A DNA stretch of 64,000 nt. Origin: Phaseolus vulgaris. Its lineage: Eukaryota; Streptophyta; Magnoliopsida; Fabales; Fabaceae. The position numbers and the translations under genes are program-made. Below are positions 25,681 to 39,000 of this stretch, one piece after another. The notes beneath the pieces are model-generated. The model was given only the letters and a program-made list of their open reading frames with translations, made no database searches and was not told the DNA's origin. The stretch spans positions 44,962,291 through 45,026,290 of the forward strand of contig NC_023756.2 of assembly GCF_000499845.2 (NCBI RefSeq), written 5' to 3'. Position 1 is the first letter of the stretch, and the number at the start of each line of letters is the position of its first letter.

Positions 25681-26059
25681 AACTACAAGAAAATCATGAA
25701 ATAAAAACCAATTTTTAAATACCAAAATAATTAGTTACAATAGAAACTAAAATAGAGACCATTTTAGAAACTAAAAAAAAATGGTTTCTATTATTTTCTA
25801 TTATTGTTAAATAGTTTCTAAATTGGTATCTAATTAGCCGCTAAAGTTTTAACTACCAATTATTTAGTTTCTAATTTTGGTAGCAAAAACCTTGATTGCT
25901 AATTAGATACCAATTTAGAAACTATTTAACAATAATAGAAACTAATTTATAAACCAAATTTCTTTTTAGTTTTTAAAATGGTCTCTAATTTAGTTACTAT
26001 TGTAACTAATTATTTTGGTTTCTACAAATTAGTTTCTATTTCATGATTTTCTTGTAGTG
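25681..26059. mobile_element. CACTA-ended MITE, copy G
   Basis: A 379-bp member with both ends well kept: AACTACAAGAAAATCATGAA at the left, TTCATGATTTTCTTGTAGTG at the right. The two halves are inverted copies of each other. The flanking triplets (GAT and ATT) do not match, so the target duplication has mutated or one end is displaced. Confidence 0.83.
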
Positions 26060-27514
26060 ATTTATGTAAATAATAAATGAATTAAATATAAAACAAGAAA
26101 AAAAGCAAATGATTTTGAATAGGACTTGTTCATAAAGAATAAGTTATATAAGTGATTCACATGGTTGAAAACCCTTCTTAAATGCTTGTTTGGACTCAAG
26201 AGTAAATTGAAGAAAAAATGTTAAAAAAAATAGGTGGTTTGAATGAAGGTAAATAAAGTAAGAATGGTAAATAAAGTAAAAATGAATAAAATGTTTTTTA
26301 AAGTTGTAAGTGATGTGATGAGTTTAAATGAATTTTTAATTTTTTAATTGATAGAAAATAATTTTTTTTTAAAATTTAATGTAAAAAGTAATTTTTGAAA
26401 ATGTAATCAAAATTAAAATATGTTTTCAATTAATAAATAAACTATTACAAATTTTAATATATAAAAAATTATATTTTAAAATGTTAATAAATTAATTTAA
26501 ATTTTAATATCAAATAAAATAATTTATTTCAATATATTATTAATATTTATTTATTATTTTAATTATTTATTTACAAAATGTAATTATTAATAAAAGTAAA
26601 TTATATTGTAAAAGATTAATCTATTAAATATAGTTTTTTTCAAACTTTCTTCGCAGTTTTTGAACTAAAAGTTTAAGCCATTTTTTTTATTGACGTGTTT
26701 ATTTTTTTTTTTCAAAATTCACATTTTCATCTCATTTCTTACTAAACAAAGTATATCTGTGTGTTTATTATATATGCAAAAAAACAAACAGACCATAAAA
26801 GTAATATATTAGTGTGCTTCTGTCAAATAAAATGTTTATGGCAAACTCAATTCATTATATAAAACAAAAAAAGTGAAAATCTAATGATATTCAATATTCA
26901 CACTCTATATTGATATTGATTGTACAATTTATATAACCAATACAAAATGTCAAATTTTCATATCAATCAACAATTAATGTAAAAAAATCATAAGTAACAT
27001 TATCATGTAAAAAACCAATATTGTACCTCAACATTTTAAACAAGTAAGCAAAATGATACTTTCTACGTTATTTTTGTAGCACAACTAAAATAGAAAATGT
27101 CATATTACATGCTATGGTGTTAACATTCATTCATTTATATTGAAGTGAACAATTGTTCCTCATGCATTGGAACTAGAATATGTCGTGGATGCCCTAATAT
27201 TAGAGGCAACCAAAATAGTTCCATGATAAATGATAAAACCTTCTTATTTAAATTATAAATCTAAAAAAATACATTCCGAATTTTAAAATTTAGAATTTTG
27301 TATTTCAAAGACTAGTCTGAGCTCTGAAATTTAAAATACAAAATTTTATTATAATTAAACAATAAAATAAAAAAATCTACTTCTTTTACTCAAGAGTAAT
27401 TTTGGAATTGAAAGATTTATGGAGGTGGAAAAAGAAAATATGGAGGTGGGGAAGAAATTGTCCCCCTTTCATACTTTTTTTGCCAACATTTTCTTGAGTC
27501 GGTTAGAAAAAAAA
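26060..27514. other. AT-rich intergenic stretch
   Basis: Long A/T runs and no credible gene. A patch at 27120-27200 and a GA-rich patch at 27420-27470 are less AT-rich but hold no recognisable coding. Confidence 0.45.
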
Positions 27515-27890
27515 AGGTATTTCTTTTTGCATCCTTATATTTTTTTTTCTTCACCCATACATTATTTGAAATACCAGAATAATCCTTGATAATTTTGAAC
27601 GATTCTAAAATAGAGTTCCATAAACAAAAGGTGTTTATGGAATAGGAGTTTCGTAAGCAAAATATGTTTCTGAAATAGCAAATCTAGACTACGAAAAAAC
27701 ATTCAAGAATATCCTTTATGGAACACAATTTTTTTAATTTTTGGAATGGTAAATTTAGAATTCATAAAATATGTTCCAAAAATATTCCAAAAGGAGTAAT
27801 TTGGAAGTCATTTTTTAAAGGGATAAAATACTCTTTTCCAAATATGATGGGTGCAGAAGCCATTTGTTGGGGGTGCGGGAAGAAATACCC
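27515..27890 (+). mobile_element. Non-autonomous TIR element, copy 1
   Basis: The ends AGGTATTTCTTTTTGCATCC (27515-27534) and GGGTGCGGGAAGAAATACCC (27871-27890) are inverted repeats matching at 15 of 20 positions. Two internal blocks (near 27583-27640 and 27820-27870) recur in reverse orientation at 42.05-42.28 kb, so this is a dispersed family. There is no transposase. The superfamily is not clear from the ends. Confidence 0.6.
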
Positions 27891-28734
27891 AAAGAAAAAA
27901 AGTAAAATATATTGTTTTTCTTGGGCTGGGGAATTGTTTTTAAGAGAAAAGCCCAAGTGAAGTCTCAGTTAGGGTTCAAATTAGGTTAGTCAGAACTTTT
28001 TCAAGATCTAGCTTTACATTATGAAACAAATTTATTTAAAAGTTTTGTTGTAATTTTTTTATTATTATTGTTGGTAGATAGTTATAAAGCTTTTAAAAAA
28101 TTGGTATCCTTATTATATTATTCGGCTAAGTAAACATATTCATACTTAAAATTTTTTAAATTATTATGTAATATATTCATTATATATTATGTAATAATAA
28201 TTACATTATATATATAACGTAATAAATTAGCTATTTAAGGTTTCAAATTATGATAGTATTAAATATATATCTAAAAAATTAAAAACTAATTATAATCATA
28301 ATTGTTAATTTGTAATCAATAGTTATAAAGTGCATCCTCTTCTTAGAGAACTTAATCCATCATTAATAATGTGATATTTTAAAATATATTCGTGTTTGAA
28401 TTCAAAATAAAAAAATGCTATTAATATAACGAAAAAACTATTAAAAGCAGGGCATATCAAAGAACATATATATGAGAAGGATAAACATGTAATTAACAAT
28501 AAGAGTTTATAAAATATATCCATGTTTGAAATAAAGATAAAATGTTACTTGTGGTCAAAGTTAAAATTCATGTTGTGAAAACCACAATCTTAATGAGACT
28601 GAAAAAACCCCTTATGAAAACCCTAAAACATACTTTATTATTATGAAAAAACAATGAAAAAATCAAGATGGATTCAGTTTCAACAATGCTCATATTTCCA
28701 TGGATTTTTTAATTTTTTCTGTCCACAACTGCAT
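27891..28734. other. AT-rich intergenic stretch
   Basis: No feature seen apart from the low-complexity AT sequence. Confidence 0.4.
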
Positions 28735-29084
28735 GGCAGTTTCTCCTTGCACAATTCATTGATCAAAGTCCCGTAACTCACTTTGTCCAGCCCAAATCCT
28801 TGTGCTACCAGCTTGTCATGAAAGTTGAGTGCTTTCTTGATCTCACCCTTGAGACAGAGAACTCATGAGTGTAGTTAAGGTTGTGGCATCTGAGTGATAA
28901 TCGAGTTTAAGAATCTTGGAGAAGACAGAGAAAGCAATTGGGAGACAGCGTGGTGAACGTTGTCATGGTGAAGTTGAGAATGAGAGTAGAAGGAAGAGAG
29001 AGAAAAAGGGTTCGGAAGAAAAGGAGGAAGCTTGGAGATGGAAGAAGAAAGAGAAAACCTTAACCTTGTTCCTAAGACTGACAT
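28735..29084 (-). pseudogene. 5' fragment of a PPR-protein gene (frameshifted)
   Basis: The minus strand starts with an ATG at 29084 and a Ser/Arg-rich leader of mitochondrial-targeting type, followed by SHSQLHHDNVHHAVSQ. The frame then shifts: codons reading LDYHSDATTLTTLMSSL lie in a second frame. A further shift leads to KGEIKKALNFHDKLVAQGFG and VSYGTLINELCKE, a clear P-type pentatricopeptide repeat unit. Homology stops near 28735, after less than two repeats; family members usually have over ten. With at least two frame changes and a missing C-terminal body it cannot encode a PPR protein. Such proteins bind organellar RNA, and this one looks like the legume Rf-like clade (inference). It lies head-to-head with the ferrochelatase gene, its start 312 bp from that gene's ATG. 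Confidence 0.78.
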
Positions 29085-29298
29085 TGTTATGTTGAGAAAA
29101 GGAGCGGTAAGTTGTGCGAAACCGAGAGGGTAGGTGGGAGTGTCCCTCTCTCAACACGCAATACAACACTTATTCTTCATTGGTTGTTTGGTAATGACTT
29201 TTTTTAATTCAACTTTGGCAACCAAAGCACTTAATATAAAAGTGCTTTTTCGTCTTCCAAACCCTTCTTGAGAAAGGTTGACGGGGTGAATTTAATTA

Positions 29299-29308
29299 AT
29301 ATATAAAT
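29299..29308 (+). promoter_or_regulatory. Probable TATA box of the ferrochelatase gene
   Basis: ATATAAATTA-type sequence about 90 bp upstream of the ferrochelatase ATG, just before the sequence becomes GC-rich. It is in the expected place but has not been tested. Confidence 0.4.
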
Positions 29309-29395
29309 TAATTAGTGAGTTTTATTGGTCCTCTCTCGCCGGCGTTTCCAAGGTGGCAGAATTCGTTCTCCGGCCTCACCTCCTCCGCCGTCGAA

Positions 29396-32371
29396 ATGAT
29401 GCAATTCGGTGCTGCCGCCTGCGATCTGGATCGATTCAGCGTCGTTTTCAGGCCCGGCCCTCGCCATACTGATTGCGTGACCTTCGCCGCCAACAAGTAA
29501 GCGTGCGTTTGTCCATTTTTTAGGGTTTTTTTTACTTTCCTTATTTGTTTTCCTTTCCACCGTAGATTCCAAATCATATCTCTCAATCATCCACTCATTT
29601 GCTTTCTCTGTCACATATTTAGGCGATTCCGCTTTCGTATGCTATCAATGCTTTCGCGTCTTTGTTTATATACATGTTGAGATCATTTTAAACATAAATT
29701 TTGTTTGGTGTTAATTGAGGATTTCTGTGACTAAATTGCATTCAAGAGAGATTTAATTGTTTGTTTCGGTTTATTGTTGATGGGAAACTGTTTTAATGGT
29801 GATAATACCACCGGTTTATGATTAGGACTCTCAGATTGTTGAAGAGATCACTGCCTCCATATGCTTATGTTTTCATACTACGCTTGCTTCTTTCTCTAAC
29901 ATACATCTATGTATTAAAATCCAAAATAGACATGCTTCATTGGCTGGAGCATATTCTAACTGATATATTTGATGTAATTGTAAAGCTAGAGATGCTATTT
30001 TGCCAGATTCCTATTAGCAAATTTTCTGGCTAAGGTGAATGCATGGTGAGTCTGTCTGCGAGAGATGATCACCTGTAAAGTTTGCTAACTAAATGCTTGG
30101 TCACTCTTAATTTTCAGGTTATGTTCCGATATCCGAAATTCTGGCCGTGTTGATTGCCATTCAAATTGTAACAGGTCTACATCTCAAGTGTCTTTGTTTT
30201 TGTGTTCTGACTCCACCAATAGAAGAAATGGCCTGCTTGGTGGATCACCTTGTGTGAACCCTTCTGGCAGGAGAAACCTAGTTGGTCCAGCTTCTTATTC
30301 TGTGGAGACAAGTGCTTATGATGTGGCTGCCTTAGAACCTCCTACGCATGTTGCAGAAGAAAAAGTTGGCGTGCTACTACTCAATCTTGGAGGACCGGAG
30401 ACACTGAATGACGTTCAACCTTTTCTGTTTAATCTTTTTGCAGATCCTGTATGTTAAGTTTGTTTGTGTTTTCTCTAGGGTTGGTTATTTTATTTTGTTT
30501 GTGTATATTCCATATTGGCCTTAGTACATTCATATAATTTGAATGCTATGTGCTTCTTGTATTGCAACAACAGGACATCATTCGTCTTCCAAGATTGTTT
30601 AGGTTTCTCCAGCGACCACTGGCAAAATTGATTTCTGTACTTCGGGCTCCTAAATCTAAGGAAGGGTATGCTGCTATTGGTGGTGGCTCTCCTTTACGCA
30701 AAATTACAGATGATCAGGTAGAGTTCAATTTTTTGGTTTTACCATTATATGCTGCGCTGTGTTTTTCTGCAACAAGAATTCTTTGTTGGCCCTTTTCCTG
30801 TTACAAAGTTATCTCTATTGGTAATTTTTCTGGAACTAATGAAGCTTTTATGGTTCATTGTGCTTGTGCAGGCACTTGCAATAAAAAAGGCTTTGGAAAC
30901 GAAGGGCCTCTCTTCAAATGTTTACGTGGGGATGCGGTACTGGTATCCATTCACCGAAGAAGCAATTCAGCAAGTGAGTTCTCATGTTTTGTGGCCTTTC
31001 TTCATTATTCTCCCACACATCCTTTTTCTCTTTTCATAACTAAATAACATACTGAACAATTAATTATGAATTATATTATTCTGGGCTCAAGTGGCTCGTC
31101 TTTTACTTGAGTTTAAAATCAAAGCTTGTCTTGCATGACAGATTAAGAGGGACAGAATAACAAGGCTTGTGGTACTACCTCTTTATCCGCAATTTTCTAT
31201 ATCCACAACTGGATCAAGCGTCCGCATTCTTGAGCAAGAATTCAGGTACTGCTTATTGACACTTCATGATCAATGCCCTTAGGTGATTCTTGGATTATTC
31301 TTTTATCAACTGATATCACTTCATTCAGGGAGGATGCCTATTTGTCTACTCTTCCTGTTTCCATTATAAACTCTTGGTATCAACGAGAAGGTTACATTAA
31401 GTCAATGGCTGACTTAATTGAGAAAGAGCTCCAAAGCTTTTCTGAACCAAAAGAGGTAGATTATTTTCGTGTTGAAAATGCTTTCAACATGCCTCTTACA
31501 TAAATTGAAGGCTGCGTGATGTATTTTACTGCAGTCTGAACCGTGTTTTTTTTTTCTGTGTAGGCAATGATATTTTTCAGTGCCCACGGTGTACCTGTCA
31601 GTTACGTTGAGGATGCTGGGGATCCATACCGAGATCAAATGGAGGAGTGCATTTTCTTGATCATGCAAGAGTTGAAAGCCAGAGGAGTTAGTAATGAGCA
31701 CACTCTTGCTTATCAGGTTCGTTTTGATTATGAACTCTTTGAACTTAACTTTCTTGAGTTAAATGGAGATTTTATATTCTAATGCTGGCTTGTATTCTTG
31801 CTTTCTCTGGTGTACCTTTTATTTTTCTGTTATCATACCTTTTTTGTTGGATGAATTTTCAGAGTCGTGTGGGTCCTGTACAATGGCTGAAACCATATAC
31901 AGATGAAGTTCTTGTTGAACTAGGCAAAAAAGGTGTAAGGAGTCTTTTAGCTGTTCCCGTGAGGTACATTATTATCGTTACAGTACTGTCGAAAGTTGTG
32001 AATATACGAGAGTAAACTCTTGAAGTAATCGTGTCTTCTTTTATCCCAGCTTTGTGAGTGAGCATATTGAAACTCTTGAAGAAATTGACATGGAGTACAA
32101 GGAATTGGCTCTTGAATCTGGCATCAAGAATTGGGCACGTGTACCTGCTCTTGGTCTTACCCCTTCCTTCATCACTGATTTGGCTGATGCAGTAATGGAA
32201 GCTCTCCCGTCTGCAAAAGCAATGTATCCACGGATCAGCACTTCTGAAGATGTTGATCATGAAAATGACCCTGTCAAATATTTCATCAAGTTGTTCTTTG
32301 GTTCATTCTTTGCATTCATCTTGTTCTTGTCATCCAAAATGATCACGGCATTCAGGAATCATGTTATTTAG
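29396..32371 (+). CDS. FC1: Ferrochelatase, type I (no C-terminal CAB motif)
   Basis: Inserts Fe2+ into protoporphyrin IX, the last step of haem synthesis, in plastids. Nine GT-AG exons: 29396-29496, 30118-30448, 30574-30717, 30872-30973, 31142-31245, 31329-31455, 31564-31716, 31863-31963, 32050-32371; 494 residues. The start is the first ATG of a paired ATG ATG; upstream in-frame sequence has only a GTG. Residues 1 to about 110 form a Ser/Arg-rich transit peptide. The core starts [13 protein letters not shown] (about 116). Catalytic residues known from human ferrochelatase are present: His in FFSAHGVP (311) and Glu in HIETLEEID (395). The protein ends with a hydrophobic segment (about 465-488) and a short basic tail. 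The NGRAAM-type chlorophyll-binding motif that marks plant FC2 is absent, which points to FC1, the stress- and root-expressed isoform (family knowledge). The isoform call is less certain than the enzyme call. Confidence 0.93.
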
Positions 32372-35300
32372 AAGGAATAGAATCTGAGCATAGAGATGAA
32401 TCTACTGATAGCAAACATAGTATACTTCCATTTTTTTAGCTTTAGTTTCTCTCATTACAACCTCTTCTCTATAACACTACACAGATATTGAAGAAGCAAA
32501 TAATTGACCAGGGATCTGTTTTAGAGCCAATAAGCATTCTCTCGATCTGGATATTAAACCCCCAAGTAGTTATTGATTTTTGTATATTACTTATTTAAAC
32601 CTTCTCTACATTTTAAAGTTGGCATAAAGTGTTTAAATATTAATTGTATTCATTGTTGATGAAATACATAATTTCAGCAAGTTCAGAATACAAGAATAAT
32701 CAATTAAAAAGATACATAAAAAATATATAAATATTAATGTCATTTCAAGATAAACTCAAATGGTAATATTAAATATTCATTCCTTGGATTTGGATAGTTA
32801 TGCTCATTTTTTTCTATTGTGTGATAAGTTCACCGCCATTAACTTGCAAGGAAGTCTAGAGAAAACCAGTTGCAAGCTTTGTATCAAATAAATGTTTCAT
32901 GCAATATTATTACTTTCAAAAAAAAATTATTATTACTTTCAATATCACCTATTTTAATTTCACCTTTGCTCAAGAAAAAAAATTACAAAAATATACATTT
33001 TTTAATATCATACAAATATAAATTACGTTCCATATTTTTTTTAACTAAATTAATAAAAAAAAGTTGAACCAAATCTTTGTCTTAATCAGCAAAATTGATC
33101 AGCATCGTACCAAGTGAATCGAACCATGATAACTTAGAATATTAAATGAGCATGTTTTATCTTTTCAATATAAACTTTTAATTTTATCTTCTTCATACAT
33201 TGAACTCATTCAAGCGGTTACCATTTTCACACTGTTTTTATATTCACCGACAAATTTTCAGTCAATTTTTTAGTCTATGATATATCTCAAATAATACCCT
33301 TCATTAACAATAGTTACATCTCATAAATATATTACTTAAAAGTGTTTCTTCAAGGTGGTTATTTAATTTAATAAAGATATAGGAATTCAATTTATAAGTG
33401 TTTTTATAAAAATATTTATTTTATTATGTATAATTAAACTAGTTAGTTATATAATTGTTAAGATGATTATTTTAAAGTTTGATAAAGTTGTAATATATTA
33501 CAGATTATAATTATATATCAGTATAAAATTCTTCCACACTCTCTCTGCGAGTACTATTTATTCAAAATATACCTTTTCTCATGCAGCGAAGTTTGACATT
33601 GTCATTGATGATTTTCAAATAATTTTGCAAAAAATATACTTAAAAAGTATAAAAATATAAATATATTTAAATTAATAAAGTAAATTCCATTCCTATTATT
33701 TTTATTGTTTTAATGAAATTAATGTTTGATAGATAATTATGAAATATTCTTAATGCATAAACATAAATATTATCTTTTAATTCCCTTTCATTGACCTAAC
33801 ATTATGATATTAATTTATTCGGGTAAAAAGTAAAATAAAAAATAGACTTTAATATTTTTATCATGATATAAGGTTTGATAGAACAACCAGTTGGTATTTT
33901 GAGTGATATTGAAGTAAGCTTCTTCAAGTACAATTTTGTATTTAATTTTTTGGATGAAAAATAAATTATTACAAAAGAAGATTTATAAAGATTTAAATTT
34001 TCAATATTTAGACTATTTTTTAAAAGTTTTTTTATTAGTATGGATTTGGTCTATTTTTCTTCAAATTTTTTTAATTTTATGTTATTTTTTTTATCACTAG
34101 CATGAGTTTTAGTCGTTAATAAAACTAATAAATTTTTTTGTACATATAATAGTTTAAAAATATATGAAAGTTGTAAAGGGAATAAAAAAAATCACACCTA
34201 TATAAGAAACTGGTGTATATAGTAGAAATGTGTCTCGATTTGAAAAATACTTTTTATTGAGATGTGATAGTTTTTTTTCAAACAAATAAATGGAGTGAGA
34301 CTGAAAATACAAAAGTGTCAAACGAAAATTAGAAAAATTATACCGAATTTTGATTGACTAAGATGAAACTCTTTAATTGTAAAAATTGCTATTAATAGTA
34401 GTGTTTTAGTTGTCATTCTTTTACACACAAAAATATCTTTAACTTCAATGTTTTAAATTTTTTCTCAATGTCATTTTTTTTATTAATAAGAACAGTAAGT
34501 ACGATTGATCTCACATCTCGATCCTTATTACTAGACCAACCTAGGTGAAGACCACGTTTATAGGACCGAACGATAACACAACCGAGAGCCAAGATTGGAA
34601 AGGAAGGGCGAGAAATTTGCAAAGGAGCTGAACAGATCGATAAAAGAAAAAATAATAATCTCTCAATAGTTCTCAACTCCATAAAAAACAATTTTTATTT
34701 TATTATTTTCAATATTATAATTTAATTTAAATTTATAATTATTTTTAAAATTTATTTATGACAATATAAAAAGATACTAATAACACAATATAATTATTAT
34801 GTTATGTTTTTCACAATATATCAATAGGACTTAGATAATTTATAAATTATATTTTTGCTAGTGTTAATAAAAGTAAAATCAGTAATTAATTATATCTATA
34901 AAATAGTAGTTACAAACCGTAAATAATTTTTTTTCAAAAGCATAAAATAGAAATAAAAATTTTGTATAAAAAAAAGTTATGATGGAATTATCCATTATAT
35001 ATTATATATAGATATAGATTATAAAATATTTATATCTTAAAAAATTAATTGTATATAATAGCATACGTGTTTTTATAACTTTTACTTTGTGTATTTTTTT
35101 TAAATAATATATTTTAATATTTTTTTCACAAAAAAAAAGATCTGTTACATTTTGTTTCATTTACATTTTTCAGGGAAACAAACTAATACGAGGTTTACAA
35201 CTATACTCTTTACTATTGAATAAAGTCACCATCATTAACTAATTAGTTAATTAATAAAGATAAAATTAATAACTCACTAGTTATTTTTGGTACATAAAAG

Positions 35301-35910
35301 TATATAAATTTATTCAAAATATATTTAAAGACCATAATTAAAAATAGCAAAAAATCATGAAGTTTTGACGCAAATGATACAAAATATTAATATGTACATA
35401 TAATTTCTGTATCCACAAGAAGTAGTTGGTGGAATAGTAATATTTTATATACTAAAATATCATAACTTAATAATAACGATTAGTGTTGTTAATAGTATGT
35501 AATCAAATCTAATGAAAGTACTTAGTTAATACGCAACCTGCTTTTGGTTAAGTGCTTATAAATTTCACAATATAATAATCAAACTTTAGCCGCAAAACAT
35601 GCTCGTTTGTTTTTATTCACAAAATCTTCACCCATTTTTTTATTCATTTTTCATAATTTTTTTTCTCCCTCTTTCTCAGCAAATGCAACGCTAAGAATAT
35701 TTTTTCAAGTTTTTGGTTACACAGTAAATATTCTTTTAACAATTGCTTAATTATTAATTAGTTAATTAATTAAAGTGACACTATTTTATTCAGGGTTTCA
35801 AAATTCAACCTTGTGGAAGAAAAAGTGTCTCCAAGCACATTCAAACACGTCTATGCAACAACAATCTTAGGTTTATTCAATCAATATTGACATCACTGAG
35901 TCATTGTTGT
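32372..35910. other. AT-rich intergenic stretch between ferrochelatase and glutamine synthetase
   Basis: Begins with the ferrochelatase 3' UTR. The rest is low-complexity AT-rich sequence. An open frame at 34413-34691 (minus) includes a less AT-rich patch (34500-34630) but has no domain I recognise. No repeat family was identified. Confidence 0.4.
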
Positions 35911-35920
35911 TATTTATAAA
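35911..35920 (+). promoter_or_regulatory. Probable TATA box of the glutamine synthetase gene
   Basis: TATTTATAAA lies 118 bp before the start codon. A transcription start about 30 bp downstream would give a leader of roughly 90 nt, typical for plant GS1 genes. Confidence 0.6.
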
Positions 35921-36037
35921 GGGACTCTGAGACCAAACAAAGTCCTTCATTCATTCACTTCACCCTATCAAAGCTTTTTCACCTTTTGGTATCTTCTACA
36001 ATATCCTCTCATACTCATCTTTTTCCTCTTTATCACC

Positions 36038-39000
36038 ATGTCTTTGCTTTCAGATCTCATCAACCTCAACCTCTCAGAATCCACAGAAAAGATCATTGCT
36101 GAGTACATATGGTGAGCATCTCTTTCAAACACCACAAGAACTGGTTATCATGCCATATCATATCACCTAAGTCATGTGGAAGAAACAGGGGACTCTGTTT
36201 TGTTTTTTAAATCTTTGACTAAGGAATGTTATTGTTCCACTAATGTGATCATGAACCAACAACCCCTTTATTCATATTATACTGTTCTTTCTGGTTCATG
36301 GTATGTTTTATGTTGAGTGATCCTTTGGGAACACTGCTTCCTTTCACATGTTGTTCCATCAAACACATATAAGAAAAGATGGCTTTTTTAATGGATGGTG
36401 CTAGAATCTTGTTCTTGGGTTTGATCTAGTTGATGATGTAGCAAAAGGAGAATTATTTAATTATTTTTATGTGCTTTTAAACAGGGTTGGTGGATCTGGT
36501 ATGGACCTCAGAAGCAAAGCCAGGGTAATTGTTTTTATTTTCTTCATCTCAAGTGATGATTAATAAATTAATTGTGTAAACTTTTTCATGATCACAAAGT
36601 TTTAATTTTTTAACCTTTTTTTTTTGTTGGTTTTCCATGTGGTTTATGCACAAACAGACTCTTCCTGGACCAGTGGATGACCCTGCAAAACTTCCAAAAT
36701 GGAACTATGATGGGTCTAGCACAGATCAAGCTCCTGGGGATGACAGTGAAGTCATCCTATAGTATGATCCAATCCCCTTGTGCACTTTTCTGTATTTAAT
36801 CTTATTTTGTCACAAAAGAAATTGATGGTTGGTGTTTTCTTTGATGAAGCCCACAAGCTATTTTCAAGGACCCCTTTAGGAGAGGCAATAATATTCTTGT
36901 AAGTCTGCAAAGTTGAACAATTGGCTTGCAGTAACAAAGCAAGCAACTTTTTTTCTTGGTTAATCAAATTATATACTATTTTGTGGATCAAGGTTTTCAC
37001 ACTTGAATAAAAATCTATAGGTGATTTGTGATGTTTACACCCCAGCTGGTGAGCCACTTCCAACCAACAAGAGGTATGATGCTGCCAAAATTTTCAGTCA
37101 CCCTGATGTTGTTGCAGAGGTACCATGGTATGTTTTTTCCAAAAATTCTACCTTGGATTATTCAGTTTTTCAACAATTATTAGTTTCTAGAAACCACTTT
37201 TATATTATGCTTTTTATACATGAAATTGTTAGAATTTACTCTTTCCTGAACTGAATATACATACACTGACAGGTATGGAATTGAGCAAGAGTACACCTTG
37301 TTGCAGAAAGATGTGAATTGGCCACTTGGGTGGCCACTTGGTGGGTATCCTGGGCCACAGGTATGAAATGTTCCCTTTAATAAATAATAATTAAAATAGT
37401 ACCATCTAATCACAAACATTAATGCATTGTGGTTTAATTTTCATAGTAATCACTTCACTTTAAAAGTAATATTAAGGATGCTTTTTAGTTGATGTTTCCA
37501 CCATTTAAGCCTTTTTTTTTCCTTCTTCCTTTGCTTTAGTTCTATTTTTATTTCCATTTTCAAGCAGGGTTTTTCATGTTACCATTGTTTTGGGTAACTT
37601 TCCCAAATTCGATTTTACTATTTGCAATAATTGAAACACAGTGATTAATTTCATGCACGCCCTGTCTTTTTGTTTTTGTTTGTATCATATTTTTTGGGTT
37701 GGTTTTTCTGATCACACGTAATGTTGAGGGTCATTATCTTTGAATAACGACAAAATCCTAGTTGTTTTTGCTTTTCTTACTTATATTCACTTAATTTTTT
37801 TCTGTTTCTGGCAAACTTGCTCTTCAAGTTGTTTATGATGTTTTTGTCTTTGAGTTTTCTTCTACCAATTAAAACAAGCTGTACTTATTGATCACTGCAT
37901 TTGATGCTCTAAATCAAAGTCAAAAGTATGTGTTGGAATTCTTGCAAAAGAATTGGTTCTTGGTCAAAATATGCATAAATGTCTCAATTGCTGTGCATGA
38001 ACAACTAGGGGTAAAATTCATGTTAACAAAAAGAACCAAGTATTGTTTGAGTTCATCTCTCCATTTTTCTTCTGTTTTTCTTTATAATGCTAACTCAATC
38101 AATGTTTAACTTGAACAGGGACCCTACTACTGTGGAGTTGGTGCTGATAAAGCCTATGGTCGTGATATTGTAGATGCACATTACAAAGCTTGTGTTTATG
38201 CAGGAATTAACATCAGTGGCATCAATGGAGAGGTTATGCCTGGCCAGGTACAATCACAAATTTAAATTACAGTAACTGATAAATAACAGTGTTATCAGTG
38301 CATTTCCATAGTGTGAATCAATGAACAAACTTAGCTTTTATTGAAAACTAATTTTTGTGCTTATTTATTTTGTAGTGGGAATTCCAAGTTGGTCCTTCTG
38401 TTGGCATCTCTGCTGGAGATGAAGTGTGGGCTGCTCGCTACATTTTGGAGGTAACACAAAGTTACATTCATTTTTTATCATTAAGGATTGTATATGATGA
38501 ACATGATTAATAAAAAACAATGAAAACATTGATGAAATGTTCTTATGTTACAGAGGATTACAGAGTTAGCAGGAGCAGTTGTTTCATTTGATCCCAAGCC
38601 TATTCCGGTTAGACATGTTCTTGTAAAACTTGTTGATAACTTTGTAGAAAGATTGAAACATATGATTAAATCAAAGAATAACTGATCTTAATTATGTTAT
38701 AAATTCATTTCAATATTTTTACTTCATTGCTACATGGTTGTGTTATTAGGGAGATTGGAATGGAGCTGGAGCACACTCAAACTATAGGTAATAATATATG
38801 ATCTAACTGATGTTAAGTTGTACAGTAACATATGTTTAACCGTGATGTCTAACATGAAAACTTTTATAAAAAATATTTATAGTCATATTATTGTTTGAAA
38901 TGTATAAATTTTCTGAGAGCTTCATTATGCAATGAATGGTGAATACAGCACTAAGTCCATGAGAGAAGAGGGTGGTTATGAGGTGATTAAGAAAGCCATT

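Noticed and set aside
29315..29395. Upstream in-frame extension of the ferrochelatase first exon
   Set aside because: It contains no ATG, only a GTG, and overlaps the expected 5' UTR.
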